Assembly (NCBI GenBank): GCA_028285085.1
Contig: JANQQI010000132.1
Span: 1-64,000 of the forward strand
Direction: 5' to 3'
DNA: 64,000 nucleotides
DNA from: Saprospiraceae bacterium
GTDB lineage: Bacteria > Bacteroidota > Bacteroidia > Chitinophagales > Saprospiraceae
Shown here: positions 8,842-16,934 of the stretch, in pieces
How positions within the stretch are numbered: position 1 is the first letter of the stretch
How the letters are laid out: each line of letters starts with the position of its first letter
The notes under the pieces: generated by a model
Seen by the model: only the letters and a program-made list of their open reading frames with translations
The model's database searches: none
What the model was told of the DNA's origin: nothing
Made by a program: the position numbers and the translations under genes

Positions 8842-10509
8842 ATGATTTCAGGAATTGACTACGGGGTCATTGTCCTCTACTTTGTTCTTATCTTTTACAT
8901 TGCTTATTGGATTACCCGACGCGACCGTCAGCGAGGTTCTGCGGATTACTTTCTGGCGAGTCGCGATGTCGGCTGGTTTGTGATCGGGGCGTCCCTTTTT
9001 GCTTCGAATATCGGTGCGGAACATATTATCGGCCTGGCCGGCTCGGGTGCCCGTGGCGAAATGCCCGCCGCCCAGTTTGAAATCCTCGCTTCGCTCGTTT
9101 TGATCGTTTTGGGCTGGCTCTTCGTTCCCTTTTATCTCAAGAGTGGGGTCTTCACGATGCCCGAATTCCTGGAACGTCGCTACTCTTCCGGTGCACGTTT
9201 GTACCTATCCGTTGTATCAATTTTAGCGTATGTATTGACAAAAATTTCACTGACGATTTTTGCAGGTGCGTTGGTATTTGAAGTTATGGGTATTCCCTTT
9301 TGGACCGGGGCTTTAGTAGTTGTAGTAACGACAGGAGCTTATACCATCTTTGGTGGATTCAAAGCGGTACTCTACACCGATATGGTGCAGCTATTCATCT
9401 TGCTCGGTGGGATGATTCTTGTGACTATTTACGGTTATCAAGCTATCGGTGGCTGGGATGGCATGATGGCTGCCGTTGACAGTACTGCGAATCAGCAAGG
9501 CCTGGTCGCTGCGAATTTCTTTGACCTTTGGCGGCCATCCGACGATACATCCTATCCTTGGACCGGGATGCTTTTCGGCGCCCCAATTTTAGGGATTTGG
9601 TACTGGTGTACAGATCAGTTTATTGTACAACGCGTGCTCTCCGCTAAGGATGTTTCAAATGCACGTGCAGGCTCTATCTTTGCCGGCTATCTAAAGCAAT
9701 TACCACTTTTCATTTTTGTGATTCCCGGTGTATTGGCTTTTGCTTTGGCGGGTAGTGGTTTACTCCAACTAGATCTTGCCAATCCAGATAAGGCCCTACC
9801 AATTATGATTTCTGAGTTGTTGCCTCAGGGAATCAAGGGTTTGGTTTTAGCCGGCCTACTCGCAGCTTTGATGAGCTCACTCTCTTCGGCCTTCAATTCG
9901 TGTTCGACTTTGTTTACAATTGATTTTTATAAAAAATATAAACCCAAATCCTCCGAACGAGAACTCGTTTGGGTTGGTCAAATTGCGACCATCATTCTGG
10001 TGATTTTATCGTTGATGTACATTCCGCTTATGAAAGTACTCACCGAATCAGGTGGCATCATTCAATACATGCAAAGTGTACAAGCTTATATCTCACCACC
10101 CATTGCAGCGGCCTTCCTCTTTGGTTTATTTATCCATCGCATCAACGCCCGCGGCGCTCTTCTTAGCTTATGGTTGGGTTTTATCATCGGTAGTATCCGC
10201 TTTGTTTTGGAATTTATGGTCAAAGAAGGCCGAATTGCACCCGGCGATTATCCAATGATAGACACTTTTGTAGGCATCAATTTTCTGCACTTCGCCTTAT
10301 ACTTGTTCATCATCTCGGCCGCCATCCTATGGTTCGGCAGCCAATTCTCGGCGGCGCCTAGTGCTGCGAAATTGGCTGGGGTTACCTTCAATAAAAACGT
10401 GGAGAATTTCTTTGAAGTAAAGAAGAAAGATGTCTGGCTAACTGTTGGTCTGGTTGCCTTGGTTCTGAGTATCTGGGCCATCTTTAGTCAATGGGGCATC
10501 GCTGGTTAA
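8842..10509 (+). CDS. Sodium:solute symporter (SSS family)
   Basis: Inner-membrane Na+-coupled transporter, 555 aa, with about 13-14 hydrophobic helices and the LeuT-like SSS fold. Typical motifs are the DYFLASRDVGWF segment after helix 1, ASNIGAEHIIGLAGSGARG, and the SSLSSAFNSCSTLFT Na-site helix near residue 345. The sequence resembles the sugar-type (SGLT-like) branch more than the proline or pantothenate branches, but this is a judgement by eye. It is the middle gene of the PhyH-SSS-SDR operon, 11 bp before the SDR gene. Confidence 0.92.
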   Translation: MISGIDYGVIVLYFVLIFYIAYWITRRDRQRGSADYFLASRDVGWFVIGASLFASNIGAEHIIGLAGSGARGEMPAAQFEILASLVLIVLGWLFVPFYLKSGVFTMPEFLERRYSSGARLYLSVVSILAYVLTKISLTIFAGALVFEVMGIPFWTGALVVVVTTGAYTIFGGFKAVLYTDMVQLFILLGGMILVTIYGYQAIGGWDGMMAAVDSTANQQGLVAANFFDLWRPSDDTSYPWTGMLFGAPILGIWYWCTDQFIVQRVLSAKDVSNARAGSIFAGYLKQLPLFIFVIPGVLAFALAGSGLLQLDLANPDKALPIMISELLPQGIKGLVLAGLLAALMSSLSSAFNSCSTLFTIDFYKKYKPKSSERELVWVGQIATIILVILSLMYIPLMKVLTESGGIIQYMQSVQAYISPPIAAAFLFGLFIHRINARGALLSLWLGFIIGSIRFVLEFMVKEGRIAPGDYPMIDTFVGINFLHFALYLFIISAAILWFGSQFSAAPSAAKLAGVTFNKNVENFFEVKKKDVWLTVGLVALVLSIWAIFSQWGIAG

Positions 10510-10520
10510 ATTATACTTAA

Positions 10521-11315
10521 ATGAATTTACAACTCAAAGATAAAACGGCGCTGGTTACCGGCTCAACAGCCGGTATCGGCTTCGCCATCGCGAAGACTTT
10601 AGCAGAGGAAGGGGCAAAGGTGATTTTAAACGGTCGAAATGAGGAACGTTTAGCGACCGCTCGGGCAGAACTACAAGCCACTTATCCAGAAGCCAATTTG
10701 GACAGTTTTGCTGCAGATTTCGCCAAAAAGGAAGACGTTGAACGACTTATTCAACGATTGCCAGTCATTGATATTTTGATCAATAATGTAGGCATTTTCA
10801 CGGCTCAGTCTTTTACAGAAACCAGTGATGAGGATTGGTATCGACTCTTTGAAGTCAACGTGATGAGTGGTGTCCGCTTATCTCGTGCTCTTTTGCCGGG
10901 AATGCTCCAGCGCAATTGGGGCCGCATTATTTTTGTCTCTAGCGAATGCGCCGCCCTTGTACCCGAAGATTTAATCGCCTACAGCACGACTAAGGCCGCT
11001 CTACACAGTATTTCACGCGGCTTAGCCCAACTTACTAAAGGCTCGGCAGTGACGGTTAATACCGTAATGCCCGGCTCGACGCTCTCGGAAGGTGCCCAGC
11101 GTTTTCTACAGGAACAGGCTGCCCGAGAGGGCAGTACCGAGCAGGCCGTCGCAGACAACTTCTTTAAGGAAGTGCGCACCTCCTCGTTGATCGCTCGTTT
11201 TGCTTCTACCGAAGAGGTGGCCCATACCACAGTATATTTAGCGAGTCCTTTGGCCGCCGCTACGAATGGATCAGTGGTGAAGTTGGATGGGGGATCGGTT
11301 GGAGGGATTATGTAA
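10521..11315 (+). CDS. SDR-family NAD(P)-dependent oxidoreductase
   Basis: Classical short-chain dehydrogenase, 264 aa. The cofactor motif TGSTAGIG is at 13-20, NNVG at 88-91, the catalytic Ser at about 140-141 and YSTTK (Tyr154, Lys158) in the active site. It probably oxidises or reduces a hydroxyl on the compound handled by the upstream dioxygenase and symporter. An Arg (NGR at 37-39) after the second beta strand hints at NADP preference. Its 3' end overlaps the end of the convergent glycosyltransferase gene by 8 bp. Confidence 0.93.
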   Translation: MNLQLKDKTALVTGSTAGIGFAIAKTLAEEGAKVILNGRNEERLATARAELQATYPEANLDSFAADFAKKEDVERLIQRLPVIDILINNVGIFTAQSFTETSDEDWYRLFEVNVMSGVRLSRALLPGMLQRNWGRIIFVSSECAALVPEDLIAYSTTKAALHSISRGLAQLTKGSAVTVNTVMPGSTLSEGAQRFLQEQAAREGSTEQAVADNFFKEVRTSSLIARFASTEEVAHTTVYLASPLAAATNGSVVKLDGGSVGGIM

Positions 11316-12180
11316 GCAAAATATAATTACGATACTCGCCGATACGATAGCCTGTTTTCTGTTCCAGCCAACGTGATATCTTCTCCTTCCAACCGAGTCG
11401 TTGCTGAGTGGGATCAAAGGAAAATTGCCAGTTCATTTTTTCAATTCTTGGGCGAATCACTTCGGGATGCGTACCGGTAAACGATTGTAGTGTATCAATT
11501 TGGCTGTAGTCAAACTCATCGACAGGAGCCACATGACGCGCCACCCAATCATCACTGTGCCAAAGTTTATTGAAAGATTGCTGCTTGAGTTGTTGATGGC
11601 GCGGATGCTTTACCCAACCATAGTGGTGGATATACGCATCGACTAAACGCACACGCAACTTCTGGTCATTTCGGCGAAAGCCCTGTGCATCACGATAAGA
11701 TTGAATATCGGAATGGCGTCGAACAACACGCACTTCGCGACGATACCATTGGCGTGAATCGCCGATATAATCGTAAGAGCCATAAAAGTGTCGGTACTTA
11801 AGCAGTAGGCCTTCTGTTTTGGTATCCTGCCGATAACGTTGCATCGCCTGACGTATGGCAGGTAGTCCATCTTCATGTAGCACCTCGTCGCCCTGAATGT
11901 AGACACACCAATCTGCATCCTCGGGTAAAGCAGCGAAAGCTTTGTTTGTTTCTTCGGCCAGCACACGCCCCCCTTCGCGCAAGCGATCATCCCAAATGGT
12001 AGGCAGAATGCGTATTTTTTCAGAATCAATCCCCTTAATCAAAGCCAGGGTTTCATCTTCAGATGCCCCCACCGCGACTACAACTTCCTCGCAAAGCGGC
12101 AATATGGAACGAATGGCCTCTACGATCGGATAATCGTAGCGAATCGCATTGCGAATAAAAGTAAAACCAACCACCTTCAT
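11308..12180 (-). CDS. Glycosyltransferase family 2 protein
   Basis: GT-A fold transferase of 290 aa from the chosen ATG at 12180 (MKVVGFTFIRN), the usual N-terminus of this family; an ATG five codons upstream at 12195 is the alternative. The nucleotide-sugar region includes VVAVGASEDET near residue 35 and a DxD-like GDE in YIQGDEVLHED near residue 95. No membrane segment is seen. It probably adds a sugar to a surface glycan or lipid; donor and acceptor are unknown. A minus-strand TAACTTTG promoter element lies at 12200-12207, giving a leader of only about 14 nt for the 12180 start. Confidence 0.85.
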   Translation of the reverse strand: MKVVGFTFIRNAIRYDYPIVEAIRSILPLCEEVVVAVGASEDETLALIKGIDSEKIRILPTIWDDRLREGGRVLAEETNKAFAALPEDADWCVYIQGDEVLHEDGLPAIRQAMQRYRQDTKTEGLLLKYRHFYGSYDYIGDSRQWYRREVRVVRRHSDIQSYRDAQGFRRNDQKLRVRLVDAYIHHYGWVKHPRHQQLKQQSFNKLWHSDDWVARHVAPVDEFDYSQIDTLQSFTGTHPEVIRPRIEKMNWQFSFDPTQQRLGWKEKISRWLEQKTGYRIGEYRNYILLT

Positions 12181-12199
12181 TTCCGTAGAACCCATTGTG

Positions 12200-12207
12200 C
12201 AAAGTTA
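12200..12207 (-). promoter_or_regulatory. Candidate -7 element of the glycosyltransferase gene
   Basis: Minus-strand TAACTTTG fits TAnnTTTG exactly and lies 4 bp before the ATG at 12195. Transcription would start about at that ATG, which supports the downstream ATG at 12180 or a leaderless message. Confidence 0.4.
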
Positions 12208-12257
12208 GAAGTGAATCCAGCAAATCGCTTATTTTTAGCAAAAATTTCCGTTGGGAT

Positions 12258-13730
12258 ATGAAAAAGCTCAAAAGACTACTCAAACGTTTATTTTGGTTAA
12301 GTCTACTCGTCGTGGTGAGTATCGTGGTATTTAATACCTCTATTTATCATTCCCGGCAAATTAGCGTCGAGTCCATCACCCCGTATGCCATTCCGGAGGC
12401 CGTCATGCAACGTCTGTCAGATGTGGTACAAATTACTACGGTTTCCTACCCAGGTCGTATTGACACCAGTGCTTTTCGCACCTTCGCGAGCTATTTGGAT
12501 AGTCAGTATGTTTTGGTAGATTCTTTTTTAGAAAAAGAGGTGATTAATGACTTCAGTCTAGTTTATAAATGGCCCGGAAAAAATCCACGCCTTGAGCCTA
12601 TTTTATTGATTGGGCATATTGATGTGGTCCCAGTCGAGCGAGAAAGCTGGTCACAATGGACCCACCCGCCCTACAGTGGAGAAATCAGCGATGGGCATGT
12701 TTGGGGCCGAGGTACTTTAGACGACAAAGTCAGCATTCTTGGCGTTTTGGAAGCCTTTGAATTATTATTAGCCGAAGGCTATCAGCCTGAGCGCACCGTC
12801 TACCTGGCGTGTGGTCACGACGAGGAAGTCGGTGGCCAACAAGGTGCTAAAGCTATTGCTCGGCAATTCGAGCAGCGTAAACTTAATTTTGCCTTTGTAC
12901 TCGACGAAGGGATGATTGTACTCAATGATGCCCTCCCCGGATTGCCTAAACCCGTGGCCCTAATTGGTACCGCCGAAAAAGGCTACACAACTTTGGAATT
13001 ATCTGTACAGATGAGTGATGGGGGGCATTCCTCTATGCCACCATCGGAAACGACTATCGGCATTTTGAGCCGTGCAGTGCATAATCTGGAGACGCATCCT
13101 TTCCCCGCGGAAATATCGGGACCAACCAAAGAGTTGTTCCGCTACACCGGCCCGGAAATGACCTTGCCCATGAAGGCCGTTTTTGCTAATCTGTGGCTGA
13201 CTGAGGGTTTAATTCGTCGGCAGCTCAGTACCAATCCAACCACCAACGCGGTACTCCGCACCACCATTGCGCCGACCATCATAGAAGGCGGCCTAAAAGA
13301 AAATGTATTACCTACTTCCGCCCGGGCAACCGTGAATTTCCGCATTGCGCCCGGACAGACCGTAAATTCAGTCATTGAATATGTCAACGAGGTTGTAGAT
13401 GACGAACGGGTGAGCGTGCAAGTCAAGCCCGGGGCCTTCGCCAGTGAACCTTCCAAGATTTCAGCGACCGATGCCTTTGGCTTTAAAGCGCTGGAACAAA
13501 CCGCCCGAGAAATATTCCCAGAAGCGATCGTAGCGCCTAGCCTAGTAATCGTAGCTACGGATAGTCGCCACTATGAATCCGTAGCTCAACAAGTTTATCG
13601 CTTCATGCCCGTACGTATCGACAAAGCGGACACCAAGCGCATTCACGGCATTGATGAGCGGATTAGTTTTGAGAACTACCGCAGTATGATTCGCTTCTAT
13701 CGACAGTTGATTTTGAATAGTTGTAAATAG
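12258..13730 (+). CDS. M20-family metallopeptidase (PM20D1/carboxypeptidase S type)
   Basis: Zinc peptidase of 490 aa anchored by one N-terminal membrane helix (residues 11-27). The metal ligands are readable: His120 and Asp122 in GHIDVVP, Asp155/156 in GRGTLDDK, and Glu189-Glu190 in GHDEEVGG. The M20 dimerisation domain follows, with GGHSSMPP near residue 255. The ATG at 12258 is preferred over an in-frame TTG at 12195, because it places the helix directly after a basic MKKLKR start. The family removes C-terminal residues or hydrolyses N-acyl amino acids. The gene is divergent from the glycosyltransferase. Confidence 0.9.
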   Translation: MKKLKRLLKRLFWLSLLVVVSIVVFNTSIYHSRQISVESITPYAIPEAVMQRLSDVVQITTVSYPGRIDTSAFRTFASYLDSQYVLVDSFLEKEVINDFSLVYKWPGKNPRLEPILLIGHIDVVPVERESWSQWTHPPYSGEISDGHVWGRGTLDDKVSILGVLEAFELLLAEGYQPERTVYLACGHDEEVGGQQGAKAIARQFEQRKLNFAFVLDEGMIVLNDALPGLPKPVALIGTAEKGYTTLELSVQMSDGGHSSMPPSETTIGILSRAVHNLETHPFPAEISGPTKELFRYTGPEMTLPMKAVFANLWLTEGLIRRQLSTNPTTNAVLRTTIAPTIIEGGLKENVLPTSARATVNFRIAPGQTVNSVIEYVNEVVDDERVSVQVKPGAFASEPSKISATDAFGFKALEQTAREIFPEAIVAPSLVIVATDSRHYESVAQQVYRFMPVRIDKADTKRIHGIDERISFENYRSMIRFYRQLILNSCK

Positions 13731-13751
13731 TGTGCGTTATTCCAACGCGCA
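13731..13751. terminator. Hairpin between convergent M20 and M28 genes
   Basis: TGTGCGTT pairs with AACGCGCA (8 bp with one G-U) in the 23-bp gap between the two stop codons. There is no U-tract, so it may only weakly stop transcription. Confidence 0.4.
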
Positions 13752-13753
13752 CA

Positions 13754-15148
13754 TTATAAACCATACTTGTCAATTAAATAGACGAGACTAGTCATAGCCG
13801 CAGTCCCCAACTCTAACTCACGTTGATTCACTTTGTCAAAAGTATCGATATCGGTATGGTGATAATCAAAATAACGTTGAGAGTCCGGTCGAAACCCGAA
13901 CAATAGTCCACCCTGACTTTTCAACGGCCCGATATCGGCCCCCGAGCCCCCTTTATTGAAGCTCAATCCATAGGCTTCCAGGAGAGGAAACCATTCAATT
14001 ACTTTGGGAAATCGCTGCTCGAAACTTTCGTCGGTAGCATCACAGCTGAAGCCCCGAGGGGTAAACCCACCCGCATCGGATTCAATCGCAGCGAGGTGAA
14101 ACTCTTTATTTTGATTCGACACTTCGGCGTAAGTTGTTCCGCCTGCCAAGCCATTTTCTTCATTCATAAATAAAACGCAGCGGATGGTGCGCTTAGGCTG
14201 ATAATTTAAGCCCTTTAACAGCTGCAATACATCCATAGACTGCACACATCCAGTCCCATCATCGTGTGCACCTTGTCCCACATCCCAAGAATCGAGATGA
14301 CCGCCAACCACAATGATTTCATCCGGGAATTCACTGCCACGGATTTCACCAATGACGTTGTAAGATTGCTGATCCGCTAACTTTTGGCAGTGTGCCTCTA
14401 CATACACATTGACCTTTTCCTTTTTCAGAAGGCCACTGAGCAAGTCCGCCGCTTTGGTACTAATTGCGAGGGCGGGGATGCCGTCCGTCTCCGGGAAGAC
14501 CGTAACCCCGGTATGCGGATGATCATCGGTGCTTGTCGTCATTGAGCGTACCAGGCAAGCTACCGCGCCTTGTTGTGCGGAGCGCTCCGGGCCGAACACC
14601 CGCTGGTCGACCGCACCACCGTAAGCATTGAAGGTTCGGAGCTGTTTAGGATCCATTGGGCGGTTGAAGAAAACGATTTTCCCGGCGATGGCTTCGCGAC
14701 CAAGTTCCGCCACTTCGTCGATGGATTGCAGTTCGATCACCTCAGCAGTCAAGCCGCCGGGAGGGGTAGCCGGAGAATTACCAAGCGCCAAAGCCGCTAA
14801 ATCGATAGAGCCCATACTGGAATTTACGATACGAACGTGCTCTTGCCCGCCGCGTACCCAGTGGGGGACGGTACAAGGCTGGAGCCATACGGAATCCAAT
14901 CCCAGCGTATCCAGCATTTGACGGGTGTATTCTACGGCCGCGGCGGCTTGGGGCGATCCAGCAAGCCGACCACCGATCCCTGTAGTCAGATGCTCTAGCC
15001 AAGTATAGCAGCGACCCTCAGTCAGTGCCCGATCATAAATATTTCGAATGAAAAATGCATCATCGTCGTTAGTGGTGGTTTGTGCAGACATAGCAGTACA
15101 GCCCAGCAGGCAGATGAGCATCGGCAAATAGCGTAACATCTTTATCAT
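13754..15148 (-). CDS. M28-family metallopeptidase (carboxypeptidase Q-like)
   Basis: Exported zinc aminopeptidase/carboxypeptidase of 464 aa. The signal peptide (residues 1-22) contains LLGC, so lipoprotein processing is possible, but an SAQ cleavage site also fits. The two-zinc site is complete: His284 in GGHLDSWD, Asp296 in AHDDGTG, Glu330-Glu331 in NEENG, Asp358 in ESDAGG and a His near 430 in YHHTD. A PA-type insert lies at about 120-260. It probably digests peptides in the periplasm or outside the cell, and is convergent with the M20 gene. Confidence 0.92.
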   Translation of the reverse strand: MIKMLRYLPMLICLLGCTAMSAQTTTNDDDAFFIRNIYDRALTEGRCYTWLEHLTTGIGGRLAGSPQAAAAVEYTRQMLDTLGLDSVWLQPCTVPHWVRGGQEHVRIVNSSMGSIDLAALALGNSPATPPGGLTAEVIELQSIDEVAELGREAIAGKIVFFNRPMDPKQLRTFNAYGGAVDQRVFGPERSAQQGAVACLVRSMTTSTDDHPHTGVTVFPETDGIPALAISTKAADLLSGLLKKEKVNVYVEAHCQKLADQQSYNVIGEIRGSEFPDEIIVVGGHLDSWDVGQGAHDDGTGCVQSMDVLQLLKGLNYQPKRTIRCVLFMNEENGLAGGTTYAEVSNQNKEFHLAAIESDAGGFTPRGFSCDATDESFEQRFPKVIEWFPLLEAYGLSFNKGGSGADIGPLKSQGGLLFGFRPDSQRYFDYHHTDIDTFDKVNQRELELGTAAMTSLVYLIDKYGL

Positions 15149-15496
15149 CTTGGTTTAAGTGAGCATTAAAGTTAGAATTTTCTGATCTGAAAACCGCGTC
15201 AATAGAGAAGTTAAGTCGGTATCAGAGTAGTAAATATTGGCTCCAAAACGCTGGTTTTGTGCTCCAAAATGGGTGAAAGCATAATTTTTTTCAGAAAAAT
15301 TCAAATTTTAACGAAAAAAACTAAACCGTTCATTAAAAGACTTTTCAAAACAATTTCAGCGATTGACAAGATTTTATTCTGAAAAAAAACAGATGGGCAT
15401 CAAATATATGGTAATCATTTCCCAAGTATCCTGTCCGGGAGTAATACTCTCGCAAATAAGATTAGCTCAATACTGGTGTTTATTGAGAAAATCGTT
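15149..15496. other. AT-rich gap upstream of the M28 gene
   Basis: About 350 bp of AT-rich sequence with homopolymer A and T runs. It must hold the M28 promoter, but I see no clear TAnnTTTG on the minus strand and no ORF. Confidence 0.4.
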
Positions 15497-15504
15497 TACT
15501 TTTG
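15497..15504 (+). promoter_or_regulatory. -7 element of a candidate small RNA
   Basis: TACTTTTG fits TAnnTTTG exactly. The -33 region is weak (CTGG at 15473-15476, 20 nt upstream). Transcription would begin about 15510 and meet a strong terminator about 135 nt later. Confidence 0.45.
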
Positions 15505-15509
15505 TAGTG

Positions 15510-15645
15510 TTAGTGTAATTTACACAATAAGATAAATAGTAGGTTGTATGGCACAAATGAGTGCCAGTTAACTAAGACAATAATTTGGTTTTATTTGGTT
15601 AGGGCTGAGGTAGTACTTGCAAAAAGTGCTACCTCTATTTTTTTT
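15510..15645 (+). ncRNA. Candidate small RNA of about 135 nt
   Basis: A promoter-like TACTTTTG and a strong intrinsic terminator bracket a region with no credible gene. Within it are the 13-nt palindrome GTGTAA-T-TTACAC (about 15513-15525), a GGCAC/GTGCC hairpin near 15550-15565 and a repeated TTTGGTT. The only ORF is a seven-codon ATG...TAA at 15548-15571, so a leader peptide is possible. No known RNA family is recognised. The downstream sigma-factor gene has its own promoter, so this looks like an independent transcript. Confidence 0.45.
15607..15645 (+). terminator. Strong intrinsic terminator
   Basis: GAGGTAGTACTT (15607-15618) pairs with AAGTGCTACCTC (15624-15635): 12 bp with one G-U and a 5-nt loop, followed by TA and eight Ts. 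No annotated gene lies directly upstream on this strand. Confidence 0.85.
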
Positions 15646-15927
15646 ATCCCTCGACTTTTGGAGTTGAGTGTCATTCATCAGTTACTGATAAGTCCTTCTG
15701 TTGAGATTTAGCTTTTGACACTTTTTTACAACTTCTTCTAAAAAATCAAAAAAAGTCCTTTCCAAAAGTGTCTTTTCTTCGATCCTTTACGTCTCAATCT
15801 TATAATATGCTCAAACCAGGTGAACAACTCATCTAGAACCAAACTGTTCGTGAGGCAACCCGCGGTGGGTCTGTGTGTTCAAAAGTGATCCCTTCTTACC
15901 GCAAAAACCAATACGGATCGGCAGTGC

Positions 15928-15957
15928 TTGAAATGTGAGGGTTAATCCTTATTTTTG
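15928..15957 (+). promoter_or_regulatory. Promoter of the sigma-factor operon
   Basis: TTG at 15928-15930, a 19-nt spacer and TATTTTTG at 15950-15957 match the Bacteroidota primary-sigma promoter (-33 TTG, -7 TAnnTTTG). The start of transcription would be near 15963, giving a 40-60 nt leader before the sigma gene. Confidence 0.65.
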
Positions 15958-15970
15958 CGCTTCAACCTTA

Positions 15971-16009
15971 ATGAAACAAGCACAAACATTATTTTTAATT
16001 GATCTGTGA
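15971..16009 (+). CDS. Possible 12-codon upstream ORF coupled to the sigma gene
   Basis: ATG at 15971 opens a 12-residue reading frame (MKQAQTLFLIDL) ending in TGA at 16007-16009. The stop overlaps the GTG start codon of the sigma gene (CTGTGA). It begins about 8 nt after the predicted transcription start. This arrangement allows translational coupling, but the peptide could also be chance. Confidence 0.3.
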   Translation: MKQAQTLFLIDL

Positions 16010-16617
16010 AAACCCCTTCAATGCCTGGCGATCCTGAAAGGAAAAAATCTGGCCCCAAAAGATCGGATAGCGAGTTGGTACAACTTTACCTACGAACTCG
16101 GGAGTCGGCTTATTTCACGATGTTATATCGGAGGTATTCGACCAAAGTGTTCAGTAAGTGTATTTCCTTGCTGAGAGACGAGGGACAGGCACAGGATGCC
16201 ACCCAAGACATTTTTATTAAAGTTTATACTAATCTGGCAAAGTTCAGCGAAAGATCTAAGTTTTCGACCTGGCTCTATTCGGTGACTTACAATTATTGTA
16301 TAGACTACATTCGGCGAAAGAAGAAACTTAAAAACGTCTTCTCGGATGAGATGGAATCGGCTCCCGACATGGTTGAGGAGGTCGACGATAGCGAACTACT
16401 AGAAATCGAAGTAGAACGGCTTAAAGTCATTCTGGATCGTATTCCACCCGGAGACAAAGCCGTACTACTGATGAAGTATCAGGACGATATGTCCATCCGA
16501 GATATCGCCGAGGGCTTAGACAAAACGGAAAGCGCCATTAAAATGAAGCTCAAACGAGCGAAGCATAAAGCTTTGTTGGTTTACGAAGGGCTGTATAAAA
16601 AAAATAGTGTTTTGTAA
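16006..16617 (+). CDS. RNA polymerase sigma-70 factor, ECF-like
   Basis: Alternative sigma factor of 203 aa. Region 2 spans about 25-100 (TQDIFIKVYTNLAKF, then FSTWLYSVTYNYCIDYIRR for core binding and -10 recognition). Region 4 spans about 140-195 with the helix-turn-helix DDMSIRDIAEGLDKTESAIK. The start is GTG 16006; ATG 16021, five codons later, is an equally plausible start. No anti-sigma gene follows; instead an 88-residue protein and an MscS channel are in the same direction, which suggests an envelope-stress role (inference). Confidence 0.92.
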   Translation: MKTPSMPGDPERKKSGPKRSDSELVQLYLRTRESAYFTMLYRRYSTKVFSKCISLLRDEGQAQDATQDIFIKVYTNLAKFSERSKFSTWLYSVTYNYCIDYIRRKKKLKNVFSDEMESAPDMVEEVDDSELLEIEVERLKVILDRIPPGDKAVLLMKYQDDMSIRDIAEGLDKTESAIKMKLKRAKHKALLVYEGLYKKNSVL

Positions 16618-16629
16618 AACGTAAAGAAG

Positions 16630-16896
16630 ATGCCTACAAACAATTTCAAAAAGCTCATGGAAGAAGAGCAGGAGCAGTCACCACAGGTGCCGCCTTCGAT
16701 TGAGCGCGAAGTCATGGGCAGTGCTCGTACCATCCGACTGATGTCCGATATGGTCGAACTCTATTTGCCACGCTTGTTCAATATTTTCGTAGCGATGCTC
16801 GGTGGTAATCGAGACAGCGATCATGCCAACAAGCGAAATCGCCCGTCGGCGCGCGGCAATAATGCTGAGCAGCCTCCTGGCGGCCCCACTAGCTAA
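16630..16896 (+). CDS. Small hypothetical protein, 88 aa
   Basis: Starts 12 bp after the sigma-factor stop and is probably co-transcribed. The N-terminus is acidic and polar, the middle (about 33-60) has an amphipathic to hydrophobic helix (MVELYLPRLFNIFVAMLGG), and the tail is disordered and Gly/Pro/Asn-rich. Family unknown. Its position between a sigma factor and a membrane channel would fit a small membrane-associated regulator, but no anti-sigma motif is visible. Confidence 0.65.
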   Translation: MPTNNFKKLMEEEQEQSPQVPPSIEREVMGSARTIRLMSDMVELYLPRLFNIFVAMLGGNRDSDHANKRNRPSARGNNAEQPPGGPTS

Positions 16897-16934
16897 GTTA
16901 GACGTATCCCCCAATTAACAATTGAACAATTACT

